A DNA stretch of 64,000 nucleotides, taken from positions 620,001 through 684,000 of the forward strand of contig NZ_JAJOYT010000001.1 in the NCBI RefSeq assembly GCF_021290965.1, in the 5' to 3' direction. The DNA is from Rheinheimera faecalis (GTDB taxonomy: Bacteria; Pseudomonadota; Gammaproteobacteria; Enterobacterales; Alteromonadaceae). The notes beneath the pieces are model-generated. The model was not told the origin of the DNA. It did no database searches and worked only from the letters and a program-made list of their open reading frames with translations. How positions within the stretch are numbered: position 1 is the stretch's first letter; each line of letters opens with the position of its first letter. Shown one piece after another: positions 53,345 to 64,000 of the stretch. Made by a program: the position numbers and the translations under genes.

Positions 53345-54277
53345 TTACTGCAGCTGCTTTGCTATTTGCTGCGGATTTGAGAAATCGCTGATCTCAGCCA
53401 CCTTTTTGCCATCTTTGATTTTCAGCAGCACAGGAATACTACGAACATTAAAGTGTTGAAACAACACGCCATAACTGTCGATCTGAAAGGGTACTTTCAT
53501 CTGATACAAAGCGTTGAATTCAGCCAACGCTTTATCGTCTGTCCACAAATGGTTGACTACCCCACTCCAGTTTTTTTGTGGCAACAAAGCCGCCAACTGA
53601 TTTAGGCCTGCCTGAGCATCCTTACATTGTTTTGCCATCTCTGGTCGGGATTCCGCCAAATACCAGTCGCACCAGGTGGCGGTGAAAAACACCAGCTGCT
53701 CACCGGTCTGATAATTGGCTAACAGCTTTTGTTGGGCTGCTGCAGTCATATCCGATGTGGCAGTTTCTGCTGGCAACTGTTGGCCTTGCGCCAGCCGACT
53801 AATAAAACCATCCAACACAGAGTCTGATTCATGCGAGCTATACAGCTTTTCGCCCTTCTGATTTAACAGCACCGAATAAGGTGTACCCACTAAGCCCAAA
53901 GCCAAAGCGAGCTGGCCTTGCTGATCCAGATAAATGGGCATACTCAGCTTAAAGCGCTGCTGCACTTTGCTGATTTCCTGGCGTTTTTCGTTGATATTGA
54001 TATTTACCGCAACAAAATTCACTTTGTCACCATACTCTTGATATAGCTTTTCAAAATGCGGCATTTGCTCCATACAAGGCTGACACCAGCTGGCCCAGAA
54101 CTTGATATAGGTGGGTTTAGTCTGATCCAGACTAGCTAAAGTAAAAGGCTGAAGGGTTGGAAATTGCTGCAACTGCACGGTTTTATAGTCGGGTAACTTT
54201 TTATCATCGGATTGGGCCCAACCGGAAAAAGCCAGACAAGCCAATACAGGCACGATGAAACGGACTAATTTAAGCAT
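53345..54277 (-). CDS. Periplasmic tandem thioredoxin-like (TlpA-type) protein
   Basis: 310 aa from the ATG at 54277, which has AAGGAG with a 7- to 8-nt spacer; the frame extends to 54349. Signal peptide ends SGWAQ. First thioredoxin fold (about 38-165) has the redox centre WCQPC (64-68). The second (about 185-310) has WCDWY (202-206), with the second Cys replaced, so probably not a disulfide oxidoreductase. Likely a periplasmic disulfide reductase; the second domain may bind a partner. Confidence 0.82.
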   Translation of the reverse strand: MLKLVRFIVPVLACLAFSGWAQSDDKKLPDYKTVQLQQFPTLQPFTLASLDQTKPTYIKFWASWCQPCMEQMPHFEKLYQEYGDKVNFVAVNININEKRQEISKVQQRFKLSMPIYLDQQGQLALALGLVGTPYSVLLNQKGEKLYSSHESDSVLDGFISRLAQGQQLPAETATSDMTAAAQQKLLANYQTGEQLVFFTATWCDWYLAESRPEMAKQCKDAQAGLNQLAALLPQKNWSGVVNHLWTDDKALAEFNALYQMKVPFQIDSYGVLFQHFNVRSIPVLLKIKDGKKVAEISDFSNPQQIAKQLQ

Positions 54278-54539
54278 CAGAACTCTCCTTGAAAAGACTT
54301 TGCAAAGTCTGACAGTAGCAGCAGCTTTTGCCTTGTATATTTGCGACAAATTGTTATGCCTGCAAACTACAGCTTCAATTCAGCGTGGGCAATAGCTGTT
54401 GCAACTCAAAAAGTAAAAACAGCTCTTGCTTTCTACTAGCTTTACTTGTTTTTATAGAGCAGCAATGAAACCGATTACACTAAACTGAAAACATAAAATG
54501 GTGCCATCAGAGCATTCAACAGATAACAGGGGTAGCAAA

Positions 54540-55247
54540 TTGATTTTATCGATAAAAAATAAAGCCTTAGCAGCAATTGCTCTGCTTTCGGTGATTAGCC
54601 TACCGATCTTTGCAAACGACAATCAACTGACAGCACAGGAACAAGCAGACGGCTGGCAGTTATTGTTTAACGGCAAGGATATGTCGCAGTGGCGCACTTT
54701 TAAACAGCCTACTGTCAATGAGAAATGGCAAATTGAAGATAACGCTATAGCTCTGACTGCAGGCGGTGGTGGCGACTTAATCAGTAAAGAAAGTTACAAA
54801 AACTTTGAGCTGACACTCGACTGGAAAATTGCAGAAGTCGGCAACAGCGGCATTCTGATCCTTGCTGATGAAAAAGGTAAATACATATACTCCCACGCGC
54901 CGGAAATTCAAATTCTGGATAACGAGCGCCACCCGGACAATAAGCTCGACACTCACCTTTCAGGTTCTTTGTACGACATGATTGCCTCTCCTGTCGCTTC
55001 TCATAAAAAAGCCGGTGAATGGAACAACACTAAAATTCGGCTGGAAAACTCCGCTTTAACCATTTGGCAAAATGACGTGCAAACGGCAAAAGTGACCATT
55101 GGCAGCGATGAATGGAAAAACTTAATTGCCAAAAGTAAGTTCGCCGACTGGGCAGGTTTTGCAGCGGCCAAAGAAGGTCATATAGGTTTACAGGATCATG
55201 GCGATAAGGTCTGGTTCAAAAATATCAAAATTAAAGAGCTGAACTAA
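54540..55247 (+). CDS. Exported DUF1080 / 3-keto-disaccharide hydrolase domain protein
   Basis: 235 aa from a TTG at 54540, which has AGGGG with a 7-nt spacer and brings the signal peptide (ending PIFA-ND) to the N-terminus. An ATG at 54498 in the same frame has no ribosome binding site; both are possible. The mature protein is one DUF1080 domain (GWQLLFNGKDMSQWRTF, LTLDWKIAEVGNSGILI, IGLQDHGDKVWFKNIKI). Family members cleave 3-keto-glycosides by elimination. Its stop overlaps the GMC gene start (TAATG), the first link of a coupled operon. Confidence 0.85.
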   Translation: MILSIKNKALAAIALLSVISLPIFANDNQLTAQEQADGWQLLFNGKDMSQWRTFKQPTVNEKWQIEDNAIALTAGGGGDLISKESYKNFELTLDWKIAEVGNSGILILADEKGKYIYSHAPEIQILDNERHPDNKLDTHLSGSLYDMIASPVASHKKAGEWNNTKIRLENSALTIWQNDVQTAKVTIGSDEWKNLIAKSKFADWAGFAAAKEGHIGLQDHGDKVWFKNIKIKELN

Positions 55248-56926
55248 TGAAAGATTTTGACTTTGAAGTGCTGGTGGTTGGGTCCGGCGCTGGTGGTTCC
55301 ATGGCGGCCTATGAGCTGACAAAAGCAGGGCATAAAGTTCTGATGCTCGAAGCCGGACGGGACTATGATCCAAAAACAGAAACCCCTATGTTTAAACGCA
55401 ACGGCGAAGCGCCGTTAATGGGCGCAGGCAATAAAGATAAAGACTTCGGTTTTTATGACGCCACCGTAGATGGTGGCTGGAGTGTTCCTAACGAGCCTTA
55501 TACAGCAGCAGATGGTTCTGAGTTTTTGTGGTGGCGCGCCCGTATGTTAGGTGGCCGCACCAATCACTGGGGTCGTTATTCATTGCGTTTCAGTGAACAT
55601 GATTTTAAAGGCAAAAGCCGTGACGGCTTAGGCGCTGACTGGCCATTTGACTACGACGATATCGCCCCCTGGTATGATAAAACCGAAGCTTTAGTGGGCG
55701 TTTGTGGCACCAATACGGGTTTAGACGATATGCCGCCTTCATCAGATGGCATATTACAACCTCCACCTAAGCCCCGTATTACTGAGCTTTTAATAGCAGC
55801 AGCGGCCAAAAAGTTAGGTATAACGCTGGCTCCTATGCACCGCGCTGTATTAACACGGCCTTTGGATAACAGAGCCGCCTGTTTTTACGCTACCCCTTGT
55901 GGTCATGGCTGTTCTATTGGTGCTGCTTTTCAAACCACAACATCGCTTATTCCTATGGCCAAAGCCACAGGCAATTTACAGGTGATTACAGACGCTATGG
56001 TGAAGTCTGTTGATACTGACGAAAACGGCAAAGTGACAGGTGTCAGTTATGTCGATAAAAAAACCTCTACTGTGCACCAACTCAAAGCCAAAGTGGTGAT
56101 CCTGGCTGCAAGCGCCTGTGAATCCGCCCGCTTGTTGTTAAATTCCAAATCGACACGTTTTCCAAATGGCCTGGCCAACACCAGCGGTCAGGTGGGTAAA
56201 AACCTGATGGACTCCACAGGCGCTAATATCAGTGCCCTGGTGCCGGCTTTGCAAGGTCGCCCTATTTATAACGAAGATGGCCATACCGCCAACCATTTGT
56301 TTATTCCATGGTGGGGCCACAAAGCACAAGAACGCAAAGAGCTGGATTTCCCTCGTGGTTATCACTTTGAAATTGGTGCGCGCTTTAACGAGCCGGGTGC
56401 TGGCCTGTCAGGTAACTTTCAGGGTTATGGTGCGGATTTAAAACGTCAGGTGAAACAGAATTACGGTGCTTATGTTGGTTTTGCCCTGCGGGGCGAAATG
56501 GTACCTAACGAGCATTGTTATATGGATATAGACCCTGAAGTCAAAGACAAATGGGGTATTCCTGTGGCGCGTTTCCACTGGAAATGGTCGGAGCATGAAT
56601 TAAAGCAAGTGGAGCATGGCCTGAAAACCGCCAAAGCTATTTTTGCTGAAATGGGCGCAGAAGTCGGCGAATTGCCAACACCAGAGCAAGCCATTTTAAA
56701 AGGTGGCGAAATTATTCATGAAGTGGGCACCACACGTATGGGCGCATCGCCAAAAGACTCAGTCACTAACCAATGGGGTCAAAGCTGGGACTGCCCTAAC
56801 CTCTTTGTGATGGATGGCGGCGTCTTTGCCTCTAACCCTCATAAAAACTGTACTCTGACCATTATGACGCTGGCCATGCGTAACTCGTCCTGGCTTTCAG
56901 CGCAGTTAAAACAAGGAGCGATCTAA
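55247..56926 (+). CDS. GMC-family FAD dehydrogenase, probable glycoside 3-dehydrogenase
   Basis: 559 aa GMC oxidoreductase. FAD dinucleotide motif GSGAGG (12-17) in VLVVGSGAGGSMAAYEL, GGRTNHWGRYS (about 103-113), and the C-terminal active-site region HEVGTTRMG and NPHKNCTLTIM. No Tat signal of its own; export with the twin-arginine partner encoded next is likely. GMC proteins paired with a gluconate-2-dehydrogenase-subunit-3 protein are glucoside 3-dehydrogenases (LacA type). The start overlaps the DUF1080 stop and the stop overlaps the next start, both as TAATG. Confidence 0.88.
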   Translation: MKDFDFEVLVVGSGAGGSMAAYELTKAGHKVLMLEAGRDYDPKTETPMFKRNGEAPLMGAGNKDKDFGFYDATVDGGWSVPNEPYTAADGSEFLWWRARMLGGRTNHWGRYSLRFSEHDFKGKSRDGLGADWPFDYDDIAPWYDKTEALVGVCGTNTGLDDMPPSSDGILQPPPKPRITELLIAAAAKKLGITLAPMHRAVLTRPLDNRAACFYATPCGHGCSIGAAFQTTTSLIPMAKATGNLQVITDAMVKSVDTDENGKVTGVSYVDKKTSTVHQLKAKVVILAASACESARLLLNSKSTRFPNGLANTSGQVGKNLMDSTGANISALVPALQGRPIYNEDGHTANHLFIPWWGHKAQERKELDFPRGYHFEIGARFNEPGAGLSGNFQGYGADLKRQVKQNYGAYVGFALRGEMVPNEHCYMDIDPEVKDKWGIPVARFHWKWSEHELKQVEHGLKTAKAIFAEMGAEVGELPTPEQAILKGGEIIHEVGTTRMGASPKDSVTNQWGQSWDCPNLFVMDGGVFASNPHKNCTLTIMTLAMRNSSWLSAQLKQGAI

Positions 56927-57720
56927 TGGCCAAAGATCAAAACAACACAGTGGATCAGCACGAGATGCAGTACAAATCCGGCATGACCAGACGTGATTCG
57001 TTAAAACTGATGATGGCATTAGCAGCAAGCACTTTGTTACCTGCAGTATTGGCAGGCTGCGACAGTGCGCCGGTCAGTACAACTGATGCAGGAGCAGGCG
57101 CAGCAAAAGCCAGTACTGAACATTGGCCAGAGCTGAAATTATCTCCAATCACAGCAACAGGGTATGGCAAAGATCCAAACTTAATTCTGCCGCCAGAATC
57201 GCCATGGCCTTTGACCTTAACTCAGGCTCAGCTGACCTTAGTGGCCGTGCTTTCAGATATTCTGGTGCCCCGTGAAGGCAGTGTGCCCAGTGCTTCTGAA
57301 GTGCATGTGCCTGCGGTGGTCGATGAATGGGTCAGTGCGCCTTACGAGCGTCAACAACAAGACAGACTGACTATTTTGTCGGCTCTGGCCTGGATAGACG
57401 ACGAAGCGCAGATGCGTTTTAGCAAAACTTTTGTCGCGCTCACTAAAGTGCAGCAAAAAGCCATTATGGACGATATAGCTTTTGATACTGCCGAAACTCC
57501 GGTCCAGTTTAAACGCATAGCCACAGCCTTTGGCCGCTTCCGCAGTTTGGTACTGGCGGCGTTTTTCTGTACACCGGAAGGCATAAAAGACATAGGTTAT
57601 GTCGGTAATGTGCCTATAGGCGGCGATTATCCTGGCCCAACAAAAGAAGCTTATGCTCATTTAGAGAAGGTACTGGCGGATTTGGGTTTAACAGAATACG
57701 CCTATCCAATTCAGGCTTAA
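56926..57720 (+). CDS. Gluconate 2-dehydrogenase subunit 3-like protein with Tat signal
   Basis: 264 aa. Twin-arginine motif MTRRDSLKLMMALAAS (Arg22, Arg23) with a lipobox-like LAGC (42-45), so a Tat-exported lipoprotein is possible. The mature domain matches subunit 3 / LacC-type small subunits, which escort the FAD subunit through Tat. It overlaps the GMC stop by one base. A cytochrome c partner (LacB type) is missing in the window. Confidence 0.83.
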   Translation: MAKDQNNTVDQHEMQYKSGMTRRDSLKLMMALAASTLLPAVLAGCDSAPVSTTDAGAGAAKASTEHWPELKLSPITATGYGKDPNLILPPESPWPLTLTQAQLTLVAVLSDILVPREGSVPSASEVHVPAVVDEWVSAPYERQQQDRLTILSALAWIDDEAQMRFSKTFVALTKVQQKAIMDDIAFDTAETPVQFKRIATAFGRFRSLVLAAFFCTPEGIKDIGYVGNVPIGGDYPGPTKEAYAHLEKVLADLGLTEYAYPIQA

Positions 57721-57729
57721 AAATCGCTC

Positions 57730-57806
57730 GTAGGGCGACCTATATGGTCGCCAGCTACTGTATTGGGTTGGAATATCAGACGGGCGGGGATAAACCCCGC
57801 CCCTAC
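57730..57806. repeat. REP pair (REPIN-like) after the GMC operon
   Basis: GTAGGGCGACCTATATGGTC at 57730 on the plus strand and an inverted GTAGGGGCGGGG-type copy ending CCCCTAC at 57806. Two different but related palindromes face each other. Confidence 0.7.
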
Positions 57807-57811
57807 ATTTT

Positions 57812-58204
57812 TTATTTCAACCTTTCCAGCTGGCCTTTCCGGCGCACCAGGTTTTTATAATCCCACTGAATATCACGGGCTTTTGCCAACCAGCGTTGTA
57901 GATCAGCCGTATTGATTTGACTGCTGTGGTTGTAACGTTTTTCAGCGGCTTTAAAACTGCCTTCAAGCTTTAATTCAGCTTCATCAAAAGACTGGCCACT
58001 CCAGAACAACAACCGAATACCGCCTTTGAGTTTGCTATAACCCACTACAGGATTGCCATCGAGGAACCACACAGGATGCGCATGCCAGATTTTATTCTCA
58101 GCTTCAGGCAAAGCCGCATCAATCTGCTCTGCTAATAGCTGGCAAATAAGTTGCTCTTCTTCGGCCTGAGCCTGATTGTAGAGACAAATATCCGGATGCA
58201 TCAT
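57812..58204 (-). CDS. DUF1801 domain protein
   Basis: About 130 aa, starting at one of two adjacent ATGs (58204/58201); an upstream ATG at 58249 in the same frame cannot be excluded. DUF1801/YdhG-like phrases: NKIWHAHPVWFLDGNPVVGY and GGIRLLFWSGQSF. Small soluble protein, function unknown. Confidence 0.75.
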   Translation of the reverse strand: MMHPDICLYNQAQAEEEQLICQLLAEQIDAALPEAENKIWHAHPVWFLDGNPVVGYSKLKGGIRLLFWSGQSFDEAELKLEGSFKAAEKRYNHSSQINTADLQRWLAKARDIQWDYKNLVRRKGQLERLK

Positions 58205-58290
58205 CTCACCGTTAGTTTGTTTCAGTTGGAGCTGGTAAGGCACCAGCATCCAGTGCCATCAGAGTTGACCAATTAATAATTGAGCAAACA

Positions 58291-58833
58291 TCAAACCCTT
58301 AACGAGCCACGAAAACCTCTGACGGCATAATAAGACTGGGCTCCATTATGGTAGATAAATACCCGGCCATACCTATAGTCGCCAAAGATGGCACCATCCA
58401 AAGCGCGAATATCCCCTGGTGTAGCCAGCCAGCTGGAGGTTTTACTATCGAAAGGGCCAAATTGCTGCAGATAACGGTAATCGTCTTCATTGAGTAACTG
58501 AATACCCATAGCCGCAGCCATATCCATCGCACTGCTTGCTGGTTTATGCTCTTTTCTGGCATTCAGTGCTTCGCGGTCGTAACACAAGCTGCGGCGGCCT
58601 TTTGGACTTTCTGCTGCGCAATCAAAAAAGATAAATTCGCCACTTTGCTCGTCAACCCCTACTACATCAGGCTCGCCGCCTGTTGCCTCCATTTCGAACA
58701 GCGATGTGAGTTTGTCCGGATAGGCTTCAAGTCGCTCCTGCACAGTGGCCCAATCCAGCGTTGCATGGCGATTTTTGTTTTTTTCAAAGCGTTTTTTTAA
58801 TAGCTGGATCAGCTCTGAGTGTTGTGTGTCCAT
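58291..58833 (-). CDS. DUF4256 family protein
   Basis: 180 aa, one complete DUF4256 domain: LLKKRFEKNKNRHATLDW at the start, ATGGEPDVVGVD, the conserved DCAAESPKGRRSLCYDREAL and the end YHNGAQSYYAVRGFRG. Soluble; the function of the family is unknown. Same direction as DUF1801 with 87 bp between. Confidence 0.86.
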   Translation of the reverse strand: MDTQHSELIQLLKKRFEKNKNRHATLDWATVQERLEAYPDKLTSLFEMEATGGEPDVVGVDEQSGEFIFFDCAAESPKGRRSLCYDREALNARKEHKPASSAMDMAAAMGIQLLNEDDYRYLQQFGPFDSKTSSWLATPGDIRALDGAIFGDYRYGRVFIYHNGAQSYYAVRGFRGSLRV

Positions 58834-58978
58834 AACTTAACTCATTGGTTAAAAGCATTTTATGGCAAGGATGTAAAACCTGGCTGCTTTTGGATGTGAT
58901 TGAACTAGTCGCTTTACGCTAACGCCAAAGCCCCTCGGCTTCAATCACTTTTTCTCAAAACAACTGAGCCAAAAGTAA

Positions 58979-59009
58979 AAAGGCAGCTGTTAAAAAAACA
59001 GCTGCCTTT
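58979..59009 (-). terminator. Terminator of katG
   Basis: A 13-bp perfect stem AAAGGCAGCTGTT / AACAGCTGCCTTT with an A5 loop, 28 bp after the katG stop on the minus strand, followed by a T run in that direction. Confidence 0.88.
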
Positions 59010-59036
59010 GTTTCACTCAGTACAAAAATACTGGTT

Positions 59037-61758
<2,722 letters not shown>

Positions 61759-61787
61759 AACGCGCTTAGCAGCAATCTAAGCGCGTT
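61759..61787 (-). terminator. Terminator of the 49-residue small ORF
   Basis: An 11-bp perfect stem AACGCGCTTAG / CTAAGCGCGTT with a 7-nt loop and an A8 run on the low-coordinate side, i.e. a T8 run for minus-strand transcription. Confidence 0.85.
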
Positions 61788-61865
61788 CAAGGGGTTACGT
61801 CTTTTAGCAACAAAAAGTTCAGCAACAGTAGGCTCAGCACAGCTTACTGCAGGTCACAAACACCA

Positions 61866-62015
61866 TTATTTGGTGTAGATAGCACCACTCAGACTTAAAG
61901 CGCGGCCAATCCGGGATAAAAACTGATTGATTCGACGCACCAGCAGCAGAGAAGATACGCTGCGCTCTGTCGTGCTCACGTTAGATTTTTCTACTGTGGT
62001 ATTGATACTGTTCAT
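61866..62015 (-). CDS. Small protein of 49 aa, unknown function
   Basis: ATG at 62015 with GAGGT 7 nt upstream on the minus strand. Ser/Thr-rich N-terminal half, then an amphipathic segment LLLVRRINQFLSRIGRAL. It has its own strong terminator 80 bp downstream and no neighbouring gene in operon. The expression signals support a real transcript; whether the peptide is functional is unknown. Confidence 0.5.
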   Translation of the reverse strand: MNSINTTVEKSNVSTTERSVSSLLLVRRINQFLSRIGRALSLSGAIYTK

Positions 62016-62260
62016 GTCCAACCTCGTTAAGTCTGAGAAAGTGTTCATCCGAAAACGTGGTTATTATGCTGCAAATTTAACCAGATAACTAACGAGATAA
62101 TTTATAGTCTGGATATTAGTTTTTCTAATGCAAAATAACATTCTCTGTCATGATTTATTCAGCTTGTTTTCATATTCACTATTCAATGCAACAATAGACC
62201 ATCAATAAAAATGCTGCCAAATCAGCTAATTATGCACAACCCCCCAGTTAAACCCAATAA
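62016..62260. other. Gene-free AT-rich region
   Basis: Contains the likely promoter of the small ORF on the minus strand. No other feature seen. Confidence 0.35.
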
Positions 62261-62293
62261 AAAAGGCATAACTTATTTATAGTTATGCCTTTT
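62261..62293 (-). terminator. Terminator of yebG
   Basis: A 13-bp perfect stem AAAAGGCATAACT / AGTTATGCCTTTT with a 7-nt loop; on the minus strand followed by T residues, 80 bp after the yebG stop. Confidence 0.82.
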
Positions 62294-62373
62294 CAGGTTA
62301 TTTTTTTAAATTAGCTGTTCTAATAAAAAATAAAGGTACAAGCTAACCGCGCCACTGAACCTCTGCTGCTAAA

Positions 62374-62724
62374 TTAAGCAGCCAGGTCGTCTGTGGCTTC
62401 CGTCACTTCTGTCAGCACAACGGCCGCTTTAGCCGGATCAGCAGCGCCTTTGTCCTTTGCCTGTTCTTTATCGGCTACCGGGGCTTTGTTGCTTTTGGTT
62501 TTCTGATTCAGCGTCTGGATCACCAGCTCTTTTTGCTGAGCTAAATACAACGCCAAATCTTCACGTTGTTGCTCATCCGGGATCAGTTCACTTTGACCCA
62601 GCATTAAAAACAGTTCATCAGCAATATCCAGCATCCGGTCATAGGCGTCTGCTTCAGGCTTTGAACTAAAAGTCATTTTTTCTACTCCAGCGCGCTCAAC
62701 AATGTATTTAATAATAACGGCCAT
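62374..62724 (-). CDS. yebG: SOS-response protein YebG
   Basis: 116 aa. N-terminal 70 residues match E. coli YebG: MAVIIKYIVERAGVEKMTF, SKPEADAYDRMLDIADELF and EQQREDLALYLAQQKELV. C-terminal Ala/Asp/Lys tail is longer and low-complexity. AGGAGG before the ATG and a LexA box at 62743-62762 support DNA-damage induction. The molecular role of YebG is unknown. Confidence 0.92.
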   Translation of the reverse strand: MAVIIKYIVERAGVEKMTFSSKPEADAYDRMLDIADELFLMLGQSELIPDEQQREDLALYLAQQKELVIQTLNQKTKSNKAPVADKEQAKDKGAADPAKAAVVLTEVTEATDDLAA

Positions 62725-62742
62725 AAATCCTCCTGCTTTTGA

Positions 62743-62762
62743 TACTGAACATTTATACAGTA
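62743..62762. promoter_or_regulatory. LexA (SOS) box upstream of yebG
   Basis: TACTGAACATTTATACAGTA, 20 bp, keeps both outer halves (TACTG and TACAGTA) of the gammaproteobacterial consensus, 18 bp before the yebG start. Confidence 0.85.
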
Positions 62763-62895
62763 ACTACTGTTTATTTGTCCAGTGGTATTTATAAAAAATA
62801 CGCATCGCCTCTTTTCTGCTTTTGCCGTAGCATAAAGTGATGATTTAACCTGACTTCAGGTTAAGAATTTCAGGCTAGTGTCAGAAGGATTTTGT

Positions 62896-64000
62896 ATGCA
62901 GCATTTGTGGGCCGAACGCCGTCTTGCCGAACATAGTCAGAGACCAAACGATCACCGTACACCGTGGCAAAGAGACAGAGCCAGAATTCTGCACTCCGCT
63001 GCTTTTCGCCGCCTGCAGGCTAAAACTCAGATTATGGGTATTGGCCAGAATGACTTCTACCGCACCCGTCTGACCCACTCTTTAGAAGCTGCCCAAATAG
63101 GCACTGCATTAGTAGCGCAATTAAGTTACCAGCAAGAAGACCCGGCACTGCGGGCATTATTAGCGCAGGACAGCCTGATGGAGGCTTTGTGTCTGGCCCA
63201 CGACTTGGGCCATCCACCTTTTGGTCATGGTGGTGAAAAAGCCCTGAACGCCTGTATGCAGCATTTCGGTGGTTTTGAAGGCAACGGCCAGACCTTGCGT
63301 ATTGTTGGCAAACTGGAACCCTACACAGCCAGTGGTGGCATGAATTTAAGCCGCCGTACTTTATTAGGTTTACTCAAGTATCCGATAGTACAGCCTGCGC
63401 TCGATCAATTTGAGCAAGGGCTCACCGTCAAACCCTGCAAAGCTATTTATGCTGCCGACAGTGATTTACTCGACTGGATCTTAAGCCCTTTATCTGCAGC
63501 AGATCGCAGCGCTTTTCAGCGCACAGAAACTTTACTCAAAGCGCCCTTTTTAAAGTCACTGCATAAATCTCTGGATGCTTCGATTATGGAGCTGGCCGAT
63601 GATATAGCTTACGGCGTACATGACTTAGAGGATGCGATTGTGACTGGTACTGTGACCATTGAACACTGGCGCCGTTTAGCAGAGCCTGAAATGGCGAAGT
63701 TACCCGTTGATATTGCCAGTGCGTTAAAACATATCAGCCAAAAATTATTTATACCCGAACATCATATTCGTAAAGATGCCATTGGTGCGCTGGTGAATTT
63801 GCTGATCACCAGTATTGAGTTGTATCAGTCACTGCCGGACACTCAAGACCCATTGATCCGTTACAATGCACGCTTGCCAGATCCGCAACAGCAGCTGTTG
63901 CAACTGTTAAAAAGCTTTGTGTATGAAGCCGTCATTTTATCGCCCGACGTGCAACGGGGCGAATACAAAGGTCAACAAATTGTTCGCTCATTGTTTGAAG
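62896..64000 (+). CDS. dgt: dGTP triphosphohydrolase (HD superfamily), 3' end cut off
   Basis: The first 368 codons are in the window. ATG at 62896 follows AAGGA. HD-domain motifs: His in TRLTHSLEAAQIG and the metal site HDLGHPPFGHGGEKAL, later LADDIAYGVHDLEDA; the RRLQAKTQIM N-terminus fits Dgt-type dNTPases. Hydrolyses dGTP (or other dNTPs) to nucleoside and triphosphate. Divergent from yebG. Confidence 0.92.
   Translation, partial: MQHLWAERRLAEHSQRPNDHRTPWQRDRARILHSAAFRRLQAKTQIMGIGQNDFYRTRLTHSLEAAQIGTALVAQLSYQQEDPALRALLAQDSLMEALCLAHDLGHPPFGHGGEKALNACMQHFGGFEGNGQTLRIVGKLEPYTASGGMNLSRRTLLGLLKYPIVQPALDQFEQGLTVKPCKAIYAADSDLLDWILSPLSAADRSAFQRTETLLKAPFLKSLHKSLDASIMELADDIAYGVHDLEDAIVTGTVTIEHWRRLAEPEMAKLPVDIASALKHISQKLFIPEHHIRKDAIGALVNLLITSIELYQSLPDTQDPLIRYNARLPDPQQQLLQLLKSFVYEAVILSPDVQRGEYKGQQIVRSLFE

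Overview
The window looks like a chromosomal segment of a free-living gammaproteobacterium close to Rheinheimera/Pararheinheimera (Chromatiaceae/Alteromonadales-like). Reasons: the housekeeping genes (metG, mrp-dcd, hrpA, sbcB, rlmI, yebG, dgt, katG, a branched-chain keto-acid dehydrogenase operon) are typical gammaproteobacterial types, a class A beta-lactamase of the PER family sits among ordinary chromosomal genes, and there is no phage, plasmid or insertion-sequence gene anywhere in the 64 kb. The genus is an inference.

Layout. 1-9.2 kb: minus-strand SIMPL-domain protein (cut by the edge), M1 aminopeptidase, Ser/Thr protein kinase, the bkdA1-bkdA2-bkdB operon and a stand-alone astE-like gene. 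9.3-15 kb: secreted endonuclease with a lamin-tail domain, DMT transporter, periplasmic catalase-like haem protein, and a divergent LysR / SbtA-type bicarbonate permease pair. 15.1-17.2 kb: tRNA-Pro(GGG), then an unrecognised three-gene operon and an orphan gene. 17.5-22.6 kb: ABC exporter, GST and PER-type beta-lactamase, then a DUF3300 protein. This trio has the same gene content as the blaPER-gst-abct fragment known from clinical mobile elements, so the locus is a candidate chromosomal source. 22.7-32.5 kb: DMT transporter, dcd, mrp, metG, MFS permease, quinone oxidoreductase, rlmI, yceI. 32.5-33.4 kb: a compact bicistron, a 54-residue protein followed by an ADP-ribosyltransferase-like protein, resembling a toxin-antitoxin module. 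33.6-47.5 kb: lysozyme-inhibitor-like protein, PilZ, response regulator, hrpA, CBS protein, isoaspartyl peptidase, second endonuclease I, REC-TPR protein, DUF1543, deaminase, SDR and sbcB.

47.8-51.7 kb: a lipoprotein gene, then four minus-strand genes separated by attC-like sites with no integrase nearby, i.e. an integron-less cassette cluster (CALIN-like). One cassette encodes a protein with a PD-(D/E)XK-like N-terminus. 52.3-57.7 kb: secreted esterase-like hydrolase, double-thioredoxin protein, and a translationally coupled operon of a 3-keto-disaccharide-hydrolase-domain protein, a GMC dehydrogenase and a Tat-type small subunit, which together suggest periplasmic 3-oxidation and cleavage of glycosides. 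57.8-64 kb: DUF1801, DUF4256, katG, a 49-residue small ORF with its own terminator, SOS-regulated yebG with a clear LexA box, and dgt running off the end.

Non-coding structure: GTAG-type REP palindromes, singly or in inverted pairs (39.13, 47.55-47.63, 52.0, 57.73-57.81 kb); an extragenic hairpin repeat of about 100 bp (23.9 and 27.95 kb, core-less remnant at 34.5 kb); near-identical terminator hairpins at 19.33 and 43.70 kb; and many strong Rho-independent terminators between convergent genes.
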